Source of the DNA: Macrosoma leucophasiata
Taxonomy: Eukaryota; Arthropoda; Insecta; Lepidoptera; Hedylidae
Length of the DNA: 64,000 nucleotides
NCBI GenBank assembly: GCA_036365455.1
Contig: JAWQUS010000016.1
Coordinates: 12,795,001-12,859,000, forward strand
Direction: 5' to 3'
The position numbers and the translations under genes are program-made. The notes beneath the pieces were generated by a model. That model was not told the origin of the DNA and did not search any database. It saw nothing but the letters and a program-made list of their open reading frames with translations. Positions 33,159 through 43,562 of this stretch are shown piece by piece (position 1 is the first letter of the stretch; every line of letters begins with the position of its first letter).

Positions 33159-34340
33159 AACACTATACAATAATATATTTCTTTCTGATTGAATATCATT
33201 GTAATTTAACTAAACGACAACGTTAGTCGTGTATTTTGATCAGGTGCCACAACAATGCACAAAAAGCAAATTGTAAATCTTTTTTCAGTTAACAAATCCA
33301 TCTTGACGAGGGTCTCGTATTTTTTGGGGAAGTACGAATAAGAAAGATGTAACAACAAAGCCTGCTAGATCATGTCCAGGATCTCAATTTTTCTGTTATA
33401 AAATATTTTTTTTTTGTTTTCTGAAACAACATTTACTTTAATTACTTTAACTCTTAATGACGAAAAAATTTAATGTTTGAATACCAAAAAAGCAGCTGAA
33501 GAAATACGTTTCGCCAGTTTTACTTATTTTTCAGTTGAACACCAGATATTACAGAAAGCATTGTTATATTAGTTTGAAATTTAAAACAATTTGAAAACGG
33601 TGATTTTTTTCAATCATGATTACTCTTTCCTAACTCTCCAATAAGTAAGTGCGGATTTATAAATGGTCAACTCACCTGCACTTTCAGAATAAGCCATTTT
33701 TTGAATACCTGTTAAGGCGACGCCTTGAAGAATTTGGTTGCAAGGATACCGATTTTTTTCAACAATAACCAAAGCGAACAAAATAAAATTTACTGTCAAG
33801 ATTCATCATGTCTTTGACTATATTATGTCCATAGCAAAACACGATTGGTTAATCTTAATAACGCAAAATAATTAAGCGAAAATATCTCGAAAAAATTAGG
33901 GATTCCTATTTTATTGACATTTCGGATCGATTTGAGGGTCCAAAATTTGTACATATATTAATCAAAACTAACACTACAATGGGTACATAGATTTCGTCCA
34001 ATATATTTGTAGTTTTAAAGTTAAATCAATAAAACCGTTTTGTCGCTTACGCCATTTCTGTAAACGCGAGTTTCTTACGAGATTTCGCCACCGCTGTGCC
34101 CGCGCAGTCTGGTGCACTCCACTGCCAATTGCTGTCAGGGACGGTTCAGTGTAAAACTGCGCCTACCGTACAATGCGCCCACCGTACAACCGCGGGTGTT
34201 TTAAATCAATATTTGAAAATGGGGAAAAGAAAGCTTGGTACTTATAAGAAAAAGAAGGAATCATAAGAATCATTGAAGTTTACAGAGAAATGATTATGAA
34301 AAGGTAAGGTTTAGAAATAAAGAAAAATAGTAGGTAGTTC
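33159..34340. other. non-coding, no gene seen
   Basis: AT-rich. A GC-richer patch at 34060-34195 contains a short direct repeat (CCTACCGTACAA, CCCACCGTACAA). No frame or family recognised. Confidence 0.45.
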
Positions 34341-34349
34341 TACTTCGGT

Positions 34350-34440
34350 AGTTTAGTGGTAAGAAAAATTAAGTAGTGCTATCGAAGTGCGGTTTAACTG
34401 GTTATCCTGAGGTCGCAGGTTCGATTCCTGCCCGAAGTAA
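34350..34440 (+). repeat. tRNA-derived SINE head / tRNA-like sequence
   Basis: ACTTCGG and CCGAAGT could form a 7-bp acceptor stem, and GCAGGTTCGATTCCTGC is a good T arm and B box. The centre carries about 20 extra bases and no proper anticodon arm, so this is tRNA-like rather than a working tRNA. Related units: 42771-42845 (minus) and 53445-53503. Confidence 0.55.
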
Positions 34441-34640
34441 ATTTTTTCTTTCCCATTTTTCTTTATTTTCTAAAGTTCACTCGCATGTGTAATTGCGAAA
34501 AATAAAAAAAATATTATTCCAGGCTTACATGGAGCTTTATTTTCATGTCAATATACCTATTATTATTATTTTTAATGTCAGTAGAGAGTGTTTTCATTAG
34601 TACCTAATACCTATGTAGTCAACAGCGACGAGTCACCGAA

Positions 34641-34713
34641 TCGAGCGGCATCGCACCTCGCTAGTTATTTTATTATTTAGATAAAATAACCAGCGAGAGG
34701 CAATGCCGCTCGA
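34641..34713. repeat. 33-bp-arm hairpin
   Basis: TCGAGCGGCATCGCACCTCG and its partner CGAGAGGCAATGCCGCTCGA bound arms of 33 bp with a 7-bp loop and about four mismatches. It directly precedes the TATCGATA cluster. Confidence 0.85.
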
Positions 34714-34720
34714 TATGATA

Positions 34721-34930
34721 CTATCGATAAACTATCGATAGTCTATCGATAGTGTAGCAATAGGACTATCTATAGTATCTATATATACTATTTTTATCAA
34801 TACTATCGATAGAATATATATACTATCGATAGAATATATATACTATCGATAGTATCGATAGTACCTATTGCAGATATCAATAATATTCCATATTTTATAC
34901 TACCGATACTATCGATAATCCTATCGATAT
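34721..34930. promoter_or_regulatory. cluster of nine TATCGATA sites
   Basis: Nine exact copies of the palindromic octamer TATCGATA occur within 210 bp. In Drosophila this octamer is the DREF recognition element, and CGATA clusters bind the insulator protein BEAF-32. Function in this species is inference; a simple repeat expansion would look the same. Confidence 0.5.
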
Positions 34931-35154
34931 CGTAACTGATTTTAGAGGTCAACTGTTAACAGTGAACCTATCGATTGTTCGGCATCGCTAGTATCGAGCA
35001 TAGTACATGCCGCTACATCAAGAAAGTTGTCAAAATGTCTCATTATTATCTTTCAATTTCTTTAAAAAACAAATTATAAATTATATTTAATTTCAAATTA
35101 TAATTATAATATTTCAGGAAAAGACCATCGTTGAAACCAAAATCTGTGGAGTCG

Positions 35155-36355
35155 CCTTTTAGATGAGACTAAATAAGATAAGATTAAACAAAATTAATTT
35201 TCATCTAATCTCATTCGATCTTCTTTTATTTAATCACATCTCACCTCATCTTATCTAATCTGATCGATGAAATAAGACAAAATTAAATATACATATTAGA
35301 TAAAACATTAAATTATTATTAATAGATGTATTTAGATGAGATTAGTTTAGATGACATCTCATTAAATTAAATCTAATCTCATTTGATCTTCTTTTATATA
35401 ATCAAATCTCATCTCATCTAATCTAATTTGATAGATGAGATAAGATGAGATAAGATAAGATTGGATAATACATATAAATAAAAATAAACAACTATTATTA
35501 ATAGATATATTATATATTATATATTAGATGAGTTTAGATTAGGTAAGATGAGATGGATTAAGATAAAGATGAGTTTAGATGAGATGAGTTTAGAGGAGAT
35601 GCGTTTAGATGAGATTAGATGGGATAAGATTAGACGAGTTTAGATGAGATGCGTTTAAATGAGATGAGTTTTGATAACATGCGTGAGATATGATGAGATT
35701 ATATGAAATTAGATGAGAGTTAATAAGATGAGATTAATTTTAATAAGGTAAGTTTAAGATAAGATAAGATAAGTTATTACACTTAGATGAGATTAGATAA
35801 GATTGGAAAATAGGTATTCGAAAAAAATAATTTAATTAGATGAGATGCGATGAGATTAAATTGATAAGATTAGGATAAGATTGAACGGGAATAGATGAAG
35901 TTAGATAAGACGAATTGAGATTTCATGCGATTAAATTATATAAGATAAAATTACATAAGTTTAGATGAGATAAGCGAGAGCGCCTAAGCGAGATCGCCTA
36001 CGCGGGATCGCCCAAGCGAAATCGTCTTAGCGAGATCGCCTAGTTGTATTCTTATTGCATCTAATCTAGTTTTATTTGATCTAATCTTGGCCAATTTTAT
36101 CTTAACTTTAACATTAATGTCGTCTCATATAATCTCATCTTATTTAATATTGTCTCATTTAGATGAGATGAGATTAGTCTCATCTCATTTAATTTTAACT
36201 TATCTCATTTCCTCCAATCTCATTTCATCTAATCCCATCCAATCTTCTCCATCTATTCTAATCAATTTTATCTCATTACATCTGATCTAATTTAATTTGT
36301 TAAATTTATTTTTATCTAATATATCTTATCCAATCTAATACAATTTCATTAGAGA
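35155..36355. repeat. GATGAG/GATTAG satellite, left block
   Basis: Over 1 kb of degenerate units such as AGATGAGATTAGATAAG. The purine-rich version dominates to about 35960 and the pyrimidine-rich complement (TCTAATCTCATC) from about 36055. Between them, near 35968-36042, lie about five units of GCGAGATCGCCTA. The open frame at 36087 is this repeat translated. Confidence 0.9.
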
Positions 36356-36511
36356 TATTAGTTTAGTAGTAAAACACATGCGCTTCCGGTTAACGACTGT
36401 CATTTATTTTTATTGACATCCCAGCAATAGAATATACAACTTACACTAACTTGTCAACAGAGGTCGCTACTAGTTACAAGATAACATCTATTTTGTTAAA
36501 TAATTATAACA
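36356..36511 (-). repeat. copia 3' LTR
   Basis: On the plus strand starts TATTAGTTTAGTAG and ends AATTATAACA, so the element strand begins TGTTAT and ends CTAATA, not the usual ...CA. Boundaries follow from the target duplication. Confidence 0.9.
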
Positions 36512-36518
36512 CCCTCCC
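36512..36518 (-). promoter_or_regulatory. copia polypurine tract
   Basis: The minus strand reads GGGAGGG right before the 3' LTR. Confidence 0.7.
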
Positions 36519-36545
36519 ATAACAAAATTTTTACAACAAAAATAT

Positions 36546-39500
36546 TCAATCAATAGCGACAAGACCTATAATTTTTAAGAATTTATAATGTTTGGTTGAT
36601 AATAGACCTTTGGTCAACAAGTCTGCAGGCATATTATCAGTCGATATATATTTAACATCAATCAAACAATTTTTTATAGCATCTTTAACATAATGATGAC
36701 GTACATCAATGTGTTTGGTTCTGTTGAGTGTCTGAGGACTTGTTGCCAATTTCAACGCACTTTGATTATCACAATGTAATACAACAACACTTAGTTTACC
36801 AGTTATTTCTTGTAACAGACGTTTCAAATATATAGCTTCCCTAGTAGCTTCTGATAATGCTACATACTCAGCCTCAGTACTCGACAGTGAAACTGTCTTC
36901 TGTTTTCTGCTCTGCCATGATATTAAGGAACCACACATGGTAAAGCAGAAACCAGTATAAGACTTTCTATCTAAACTGTCGCTGGCCCAATCAGCATCTA
37001 CAAAACCTGTTAGTTCTACATTACTTTTACTGAACTTCAAACAATAATGTTTAGTCTTTTGTAAATATTTTAATACTCTTTTAGCATAATTAAAATGAAT
37101 TTCATTGTAACAACTATTAAATTGACTTAAATAACTAAGTGAGTATGCTAAATCAGGTCTTGTGAGTACGGCTAAATACATTAGGCTACCAATCAAGTTC
37201 TGATATGGCAGTTCAGATACACATTTTTCAGCTTTATCAAGATTTAATTTACATTCTATTGGAGTGTCAACAGATTTACAATTTAACATACCAAATCTAG
37301 ATAATAATTCCTCTATGTATTGTTGTTGATCTATTGTTATAGTATTTGAATTTTTATCTACATTGACCCTCATGCCTAAATAGCGCCGCACACATCCTAA
37401 ATCTTTTATTTTAAACTCGGAAGCCAAAATTTTTTTTAATTTTATTATATCATTTTCACAAGTAGAAAATATGAGAAAATCATCAACATAAACAGTTACT
37501 ATTATTTTTACTGATTTAGAAATTTTTAAAAATAAACACTGTTCATATTTGCTTATTTTAAAACCCAATTTACACAAACATTCTTTAACTCTTTCATACC
37601 AACAGAAAGATGATTGTCGCAATCCATATATTGCCTTTTTAAGTTTTAAGATTTTTGTTTTATCATTACATTTAAACCCTTCAGGTATAGACATGAAAAT
37701 ATTTTCCCTTAAATGTCCATTTAAAAAAGCTGTAGTGACATCCAGATGATGGATATCCATACACCATTGTACACTAAGCGCAAATAACATTCTCAAAGTT
37801 GAATGTTTCACAACGGGAGAAAAAGTGTCCACATAATCAATACCACTACGTTGTGAAAAACCTTTTGCTACAAGTCTTGCACGATACCTCACATTGTCAT
37901 CAATATTTAACTTTTTATTCAACACCCACCTGCATTTCACTATTAAGCCATCATTTGGAACATCTACAAGCTCCCATGCATTGTTGTCCTCAAATGATTG
38001 TAACTCCTCACTCATGGCCAGCCTCCACTGTTCAGCTTCCGGTCCATTAAGTGCTTCTGAAAAGTTAATCTCCTCGGCTTCTGGTAAGTTATTAGATACA
38101 CATAAGTTAGTAAAACCAAAGCGATTTGGAGGTCTTCGTTCTCTCTTTGCTTCAATTTCTTCAACAGTTTCAAGACGCTGAAGCTCACTCGAGATATCTG
38201 TTGATATCATTGAGTCTGACAAGGTATCTGTACTAATCTCTTCTGGATCCATAAATAAATCTGAACTTTGGCTACTCAGAGATTCATTTATAGTAATCTC
38301 CCCCACTGAATCTCTGCTCACATTACTAATTTCTGGCAGCTGATCCATTGTTACAACATTTTCTCTCTGGTCTAAGTCCTGTTCTTTATCTTGAGCCCAT
38401 ATAGCATCTTCTCTTTTTATTTCTATGTTTTCAATTCTTTGACTCCCCTCCATTACTATTATGTCTCTTTTCACTTTAATATCATTTGTTTTGGGGTCAT
38501 AAACACGATAACCTTTCACATGATCTGCATATCCTATTAAAATGTACTTCTCCGATTTCTTATCCCATTTCTTTCTTTGCTCTTTTGGAATATGTACCAT
38601 AACGGGGCTTCCAAACAAACGCAAGTGGCTTAAGTCAGGTTTTATACTATACCACATTTCATATGGTGTTTTATTTAATAAACTCACTGTAACTGATCTG
38701 TTTTTTAAGTATACCGCTGTATTTGCTGCTTCAGCCCAAAATTTTTTATCTAGGTTTGCGTCAAATAATAAGCATCGAGCCTTTTCTACCACCGTTCTGT
38801 TAGCCCTTTCACAGATTCCGTTTTGTTCTGGAGAATATGCAGTTGTCATTTGATGGATTATGCCTTCTTTATTCAAATAATCTTTCATAACTTTATTACA
38901 AAATTCTCCTCCATTATCAGAACGAATAACCTTAATTTTTTTGTTTTGTTGGTTTTCAACCATAGCTTTGAATTCTTTGAATTTTTGAAAAACTTCATTT
39001 TTATGTTTAAGAAAGTATATGAATGTCATTCTACTAAAGTCATCCAAGAAAAGCAGAAAATATCGTGAACCTCCTATGGACATGGTCTCCATAGGTCCAC
39101 ACAAGTCGGCATGAATTAGTTTTAGTGCCTCAGTGCTTTTATGATCGCTATGTGAGAAAGGCAGTCTCATTTGTTTGCCCTCACAGCAGATCACACATTC
39201 TGCCTTCGAGGTGTCAAAGGTTGTGTAAGATATGCCTTTGACAGCCCCTTCTTTCATTTTTTTCATGTCACTGCTGTTTATGTGACCTAATCTTCTGTGC
39301 CAGAGTTCTCCTGGTTGCATGATACTCACTAAAGCCGTAAGTATGGTTTTCTTTGGTGTCATTCTTAATTTGTACACACCATCATGTAAGTCAGCTGTTG
39401 CAACCAACTCATTATTTTTATTATATATATAACAGCAGTCCTTTTCGAATGTAACATTGTTACCATTCTTGATCAGCTCGCTCACCGATAACAAATTTGT

Positions 39501-40538
39501 AGTCAGACTTGGCACACACATTACATTTTGGATCGTAATATCGTAATTTCGATCACTTGTAATTTCGACGCTTCCAGAACACACAACTGGTATTTTTGTT
39601 TCATTTGCAACTATGATCTCTGGCAAGTCCAATAAATAATCTGGATTTTTGATCCATTCCTTGTTTGCCGTCATATGTACACTAGCTCCGGAATCCACGT
39701 AAAATTCTGTTTTTTTATACTTTCCGTTCAAAAATACCGCACTAAAAGCATTGGTTTGTTTTGTTTTCTGAAGTAAAGGACACTGATTTCTAAAATGTCC
39801 ACTTTCTTTACATTTATAACAAGTCACTACTTTTTTTTGCAATTTTGTTGACATTTGTGACGGTGACGGTGACGTATAGCAGCCATTTTGTCTGTATGAA
39901 TTGCTATTCGAGTAATTATTCGAGTTGTTCCTTGTCTTCGAATACGATTTTTTATTCGCAGCGAATGCAGCGCCACTGGTGTCCGAATTGTCATTTGAAG
40001 TAATTTCCATATCGATTAATTTCGATTTAATCGCATCCGTGCTAATTTGTATGCCAGAATGTTCAATTGCCATGATCATAGGAGTATATTTTTCTGGCAA
40101 ACCTGCTAACAGTAAAGATCCGATCCATTCATCCGTAATAGCAAAACCCGTACCTTTCAATCTCTGTGCAGTTTCGATAACTTGCGTTACGTAGGTAGTC
40201 ATGTTATCGCAACATTCTTGCCGAATCGAAATTAAATGTCGCAGTAAGGATATTCTTCTTGAAAAACCACAGTCATCAAACATGTTTTTCAGTTTTTTCC
40301 ACAGCTCCATCGAAGTTCTTGCTTCCTTTATATGGACGTATAATGTTGGATCTATCGTCAAAATAAGCTTCGCCTTAGTCTTTGCATCGTCTTCTGGCTT
40401 TGCTTCTGTGCCAGGCACAGGCTTTATACAATGCCTCATACCATCTAGCACCAACAAATTTTCTGCCGCAAAACTCCACTCATCATAGTTTTCCCTACCT
40501 CTAAGCTTAGGAACACTTTGTATATAGTTCTGAGCCAT
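36546..40538 (-). CDS. Ty1/copia gag-pol polyprotein, intact
   Basis: One 1330-residue frame in copia order (integrase before RT). Approximate residues: gag at 1-200; CCHC zinc knuckle at 239-252 (CYKCKESGHFRNQC); aspartic protease near 282 (VDSGAS). The integrase has its zinc region (HRRLGH...CVICC) followed by catalytic D in HADLCGP near 476, D about 540 (SDNGGEF) and E577 (CERAN). The reverse transcriptase (ARLVAKGFSQ...) has catalytic YVDD at 1017-1020. RNase H runs from about 1183 (FVDADWASD), with SSTEAEY and CDNQSA. No stop or frameshift. The ATG at 40538 lies 77 nt inside the 5' LTR. The fused single frame is usual for copia elements. Confidence 0.96.
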   Translation of the reverse strand: MAQNYIQSVPKLRGRENYDEWSFAAENLLVLDGMRHCIKPVPGTEAKPEDDAKTKAKLILTIDPTLYVHIKEARTSMELWKKLKNMFDDCGFSRRISLLRHLISIRQECCDNMTTYVTQVIETAQRLKGTGFAITDEWIGSLLLAGLPEKYTPMIMAIEHSGIQISTDAIKSKLIDMEITSNDNSDTSGAAFAANKKSYSKTRNNSNNYSNSNSYRQNGCYTSPSPSQMSTKLQKKVVTCYKCKESGHFRNQCPLLQKTKQTNAFSAVFLNGKYKKTEFYVDSGASVHMTANKEWIKNPDYLLDLPEIIVANETKIPVVCSGSVEITSDRNYDITIQNVMCVPSLTTNLLSVSELIKNGNNVTFEKDCCYIYNKNNELVATADLHDGVYKLRMTPKKTILTALVSIMQPGELWHRRLGHINSSDMKKMKEGAVKGISYTTFDTSKAECVICCEGKQMRLPFSHSDHKSTEALKLIHADLCGPMETMSIGGSRYFLLFLDDFSRMTFIYFLKHKNEVFQKFKEFKAMVENQQNKKIKVIRSDNGGEFCNKVMKDYLNKEGIIHQMTTAYSPEQNGICERANRTVVEKARCLLFDANLDKKFWAEAANTAVYLKNRSVTVSLLNKTPYEMWYSIKPDLSHLRLFGSPVMVHIPKEQRKKWDKKSEKYILIGYADHVKGYRVYDPKTNDIKVKRDIIVMEGSQRIENIEIKREDAIWAQDKEQDLDQRENVVTMDQLPEISNVSRDSVGEITINESLSSQSSDLFMDPEEISTDTLSDSMISTDISSELQRLETVEEIEAKRERRPPNRFGFTNLCVSNNLPEAEEINFSEALNGPEAEQWRLAMSEELQSFEDNNAWELVDVPNDGLIVKCRWVLNKKLNIDDNVRYRARLVAKGFSQRSGIDYVDTFSPVVKHSTLRMLFALSVQWCMDIHHLDVTTAFLNGHLRENIFMSIPEGFKCNDKTKILKLKKAIYGLRQSSFCWYERVKECLCKLGFKISKYEQCLFLKISKSVKIIVTVYVDDFLIFSTCENDIIKLKKILASEFKIKDLGCVRRYLGMRVNVDKNSNTITIDQQQYIEELLSRFGMLNCKSVDTPIECKLNLDKAEKCVSELPYQNLIGSLMYLAVLTRPDLAYSLSYLSQFNSCYNEIHFNYAKRVLKYLQKTKHYCLKFSKSNVELTGFVDADWASDSLDRKSYTGFCFTMCGSLISWQSRKQKTVSLSSTEAEYVALSEATREAIYLKRLLQEITGKLSVVVLHCDNQSALKLATSPQTLNRTKHIDVRHHYVKDAIKNCLIDVKYISTDNMPADLLTKGLLSTKHYKFLKIIGLVAID

Positions 40539-40600
40539 TATCTACTCGAAAGATGCACTTTTCTTAAACTGTAACACTCTATTACTTAAGAAAATCTGGA

Positions 40601-40615
40601 CATAAGCCCATAACC
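40601..40615 (-). promoter_or_regulatory. copia primer-binding site
   Basis: The minus strand directly after the 5' LTR reads GGTTATGGGCTTATG. GGTTATGGGC matches the copia-type site that pairs with the internal anticodon-loop region of initiator tRNA-Met rather than a tRNA 3' end. Confidence 0.7.
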
Positions 40616-40771
40616 TATTAGTTTAGTAGTAAAACACATGCGCTTCCGGTTAACGACTGTCATTTATTTTTATTGACATCCCAGCAATAGAATATACAAC
40701 TTACACTAACTTGTCAACAGAGGTCGCTACTAGTTACAAGATAACATCTATTTTGTTAAATAATTATAACA
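40616..40771 (-). repeat. copia 5' LTR
   Basis: Reads the same as the 3' LTR. Confidence 0.9.
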
Positions 40772-40776
40772 AGAGA

Positions 40777-42185
40777 AGAAGAAGAAGATTAGATATAATT
40801 GGGTAAGATTGGATTAGACTTACTTAAATTTTGTTGATTAGATTAATTTAGAGATGAGTTAACATAATGAATGAGTTTAGATTCGATGAGTTTAGATTAG
40901 ATGAGTTTAGATTAGATGAGTTTAGATTAGATGAGTTTAGATTAGATGAGTTTAGATTAGATGAGTTTAGATTAGATGAGTTTAGATTAGCTGAGATTAT
41001 ACGAGTTTAGATTAAATGAGATTCCATTAGTTGAGTTTACATTAGTAGAGAATATACGAGTTTAATTGATGTAAGATGAGATAACATGAGATTGTATTAT
41101 ATTTAATTAGATAAGAATAGATGAGACGAGATAAGATAAGATTAAATCAAATTAGATGAGATAAGATGAGATTAGGCAAGATTGGAAAATATGTACAAGA
41201 TGAAAATAAATTCAATTAGATTAAATAGCATTCAATTAGATAAGGTAAGATGAGATTACATTGAAAAGATTAGATGGATAGGATTGGATGAAATTAGATT
41301 AGACTAACTGACATTAGATGAGATTAAATTACATTAGATTAGATGAGATAAGCGAAATCGCCCCTATTCGGGATTTCTTAATCGAGATCGATTTTATTTC
41401 AATTTCAATTTCAATTTCAATTTATTTTTGCTTGTTACATTACATTTCATTTTATTTTATCTAATCTTGTACAATTTTAAACAAACTTATATTTTAATCT
41501 CGTTTCATCTAATCTCATCTCATTTCATCTTATCCAATATCGTCTCATCTAATTTAATTTGAATTTATTTAATTTCTCTTATCTTATTAGATTAAACGAA
41601 ATGAAAAGAGTTCAAATTTGGATTGGATGGGATAGGATGAAATTTAATCCAATCCAATCCAATCTTGTCCATTTAATCTTATCAATTTAATCTCATCTCT
41701 TATTAGAAGAGTTAAGATTAGGTAATATAATAGATGAGGTAACTCAGATTAGATGAGTTTAGATTAGATGAGTAAAGATAAGTTGAGTTAAGATTGGATG
41801 ATTTAGGATTATATTAGTTTAGTTAGATTAGTTAGGGTTAGTTGAAGTTAGATTATATGAGTTAAGATGATATAAGATTAGATAAGATTAGATTATATTA
41901 TATAAAATTGGATAAGATTAGATGAGACTAAATAAGATAAGACTAAATTAGATGAGATGAGATAAGATAAGATTAGATTGGATAAGATAATTTAGTAAGA
42001 ATAAATTAAATTTCATTAAATAAAATAAAATTAGATCAGATGAGATGAGATTAAATTGATAAGATTAGATGTACAATCTAATTTAATCTCATGTAATTTC
42101 AATTCGTTTCATATAATCCCATCCAATCTTATCTATCTAATCTTATCAATTCAATCTGATCTCATCTAATTTAATTTAAATTTAT
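40777..42185. repeat. GATGAG/GATTAG satellite, right block
   Basis: Continuation of the satellite after copia. A clean array of ATGAGTTTAGATTAG (15 bp, about eight copies) lies at about 40880-40990. Purine-rich units run to about 41350, pyrimidine-rich at 41450-41580, purine-rich again at about 41700-42060 and pyrimidine-rich at 42070-42180. A diverged GCGAAATCGCC spacer is near 41350, and (TTTCAA)n at 41396-41425. Confidence 0.9.
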
Positions 42186-42760
42186 TTCTACTAACTAATT
42201 TTTAAAAATAGGATTGGATTAAGATACGGCTAACTTAAATTTTGTTGATTTGATTGCAACGACAACGACGATAAACAACGACAATAACTTGTTAAATAAA
42301 TTGTCTTTATCAATATAACGATATAAAGAAGCTGACATTTCAAATAAATAACAATCATGAAATGAATGCTTCGAAAAAGCGATCCTTACTTTTTTTACAT
42401 TTAATGGACTTTTGTAGTATAAATTGAATAAAAAAGACTTCAATTCACTTCTATAAAGTTTATATATTACATTCCAGTAGTCATATAGTCGTATAAAAAT
42501 AATAAAAATGTTGAAATTCAAAAATAATATAAGTAATTACCTCATGCACATTCTTATTTTTTTTTAATAAATTCTAGCGTGTTATTATCTAATTAATGCT
42601 ATTATATGCGTCATAAAAACGAACATGACTCTGATATCACAGTTAGTAAGTATATATAAGCAATTATTTTATTTGTTATATGAAAGACCTACAATATTTA
42701 TGATTATAAGATTTATATGCATAGAAATTAATCAAGTATTTATTTTAAAGAAAAATGGTA
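42186..42760. other. non-coding, no gene seen
   Basis: AT-rich, with no recognised frame or repeat. Confidence 0.45.
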
Positions 42761-42770
42761 AGAAAAATTT

Positions 42771-42845
42771 GACTTCAGGCGAGACTCGAACTCGCGGCCA
42801 CTGGGAATCTAGTCCAGCCGCTCTTCCAAGTGAGCTACCGAAGTC
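42771..42845 (-). repeat. tRNA-like SINE head
   Basis: The minus strand has an acceptor-like stem (ACTTCGG with CTGAAGT), a good D arm (GCTCACTTGGAAGAGC) and T arm (GCGAGTTCGAGTCTCGC). The anticodon stem only closes with a 9-nt loop, so a pseudo-tRNA or SINE head is likelier than a working tRNA. The neighbouring TGGCAATAGATGGCGC (minus strand, 42889-42904) recurs at 54760. Confidence 0.55.
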
Positions 42846-42925
42846 CTGCCCGATTTGTCATATCTTTCCTTCAATGTAGTAGTAGTAGCGCCATCTATTG
42901 CCACACTATGCTAGTTAGGAAGTGA

Positions 42926-43270
42926 AATTTTTCTTTAAAATATATTTTACAATCATGTAACACATGCTTGTGAAAAATATTTTAGAGAATGCGAAATAAT
43001 ATAAAACAAGTATTTATTTAGTTGCGGAAAAGTGTACTTACTAAATGTAATTTAAAATATTTGTTTCAGAATCGAAAGATTACTTTACTATAAAAAAATA
43101 CATCTGTATATTAATACTTTTTACAATACATTCCTACGTAATTTGAATTCCCTATTATTCTTGAAAAATATGTTGTAAGGAATTATCCTTCAATCTGACT
43201 CTCTATGCTATTCTATGTTCTTGTCGCGATCCCTGTCGACATCGGTCAGGGACCCGTAGCGCTACGCTCT
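42926..43270. other. non-coding, no feature
   Basis: AT-rich flank before the P-like transposon. Confidence 0.45.
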
Positions 43271-43457
43271 GTACAGCCACAGTAAATAGATTGTAACCAG
43301 TAAATTAACTACATACAAAGCGTTCAAAACGGCACACTCACACAAACATGCGCCTACGAGGCCTCTAAGCGGTTCTCGCAGTGCTACAGTAGCGAGTGTC
43401 GCGTCGAGACGAGCGGTCACGTTGCGATTTGTTTTTATTTCCAAGAGTGTTTTAAAG

Positions 43458-43562
43458 ATGCCACTAGCGTATTGCGTGGTATACGACTGTTTGAACTCTG
43501 CATCATCAAAACCGGAGCTATCGTTTTTTAAACTTCCTGGTGATTTTGAAAGGCAAGAATGA
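43458..43562 (+). pseudogene. truncated THAP zinc-finger N-terminus
   Basis: Thirty-four codons then TGA. The frame reads MPLAYCVVYDCLNSASS... and continues KPELSFFKLPGDFERQE. Cys-x4-Cys followed about 14 residues later by FFKLP matches the start of a THAP DNA-binding domain (C2CH), as found at the N-terminus of P-element and THAP9-type transposases. The second CxxH half is absent. The copy B counterpart has a 5-nt deletion. It is a relic of the autonomous element. Confidence 0.65.

Larger units (their letters stand above)
36356..40771 (-). mobile_element. complete Ty1/copia LTR retrotransposon
   Basis: A 4.4-kb minus-strand element. LTRs 36356-36511 and 40616-40771 (156 bp each) read as identical, and AGAGA at 36351-36355 and 40772-40776 is a 5-bp target duplication. 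It inserted into the GATGAG satellite. The frame is intact, so insertion is recent and activity possible. Confidence 0.97.

Noticed and set aside
34350..34440. Intron-containing tRNA gene
   Set aside because: No anticodon arm of normal geometry and no canonical intron position; treated as SINE-derived.
36087..36290. Plus-strand frame rich in ISSHLILS repeats
   Set aside because: It is the GATGAG/CTCATC satellite read as codons.
37549..40488. Plus-strand frames of 66-103 residues
   Set aside because: Antisense shadows of the copia polyprotein.
42771..42845. Functional tRNA gene on the minus strand
   Set aside because: Acceptor, D and T arms look good but the anticodon stem only closes with a 9-nt loop, and related units recur with surrounding repeat sequence.
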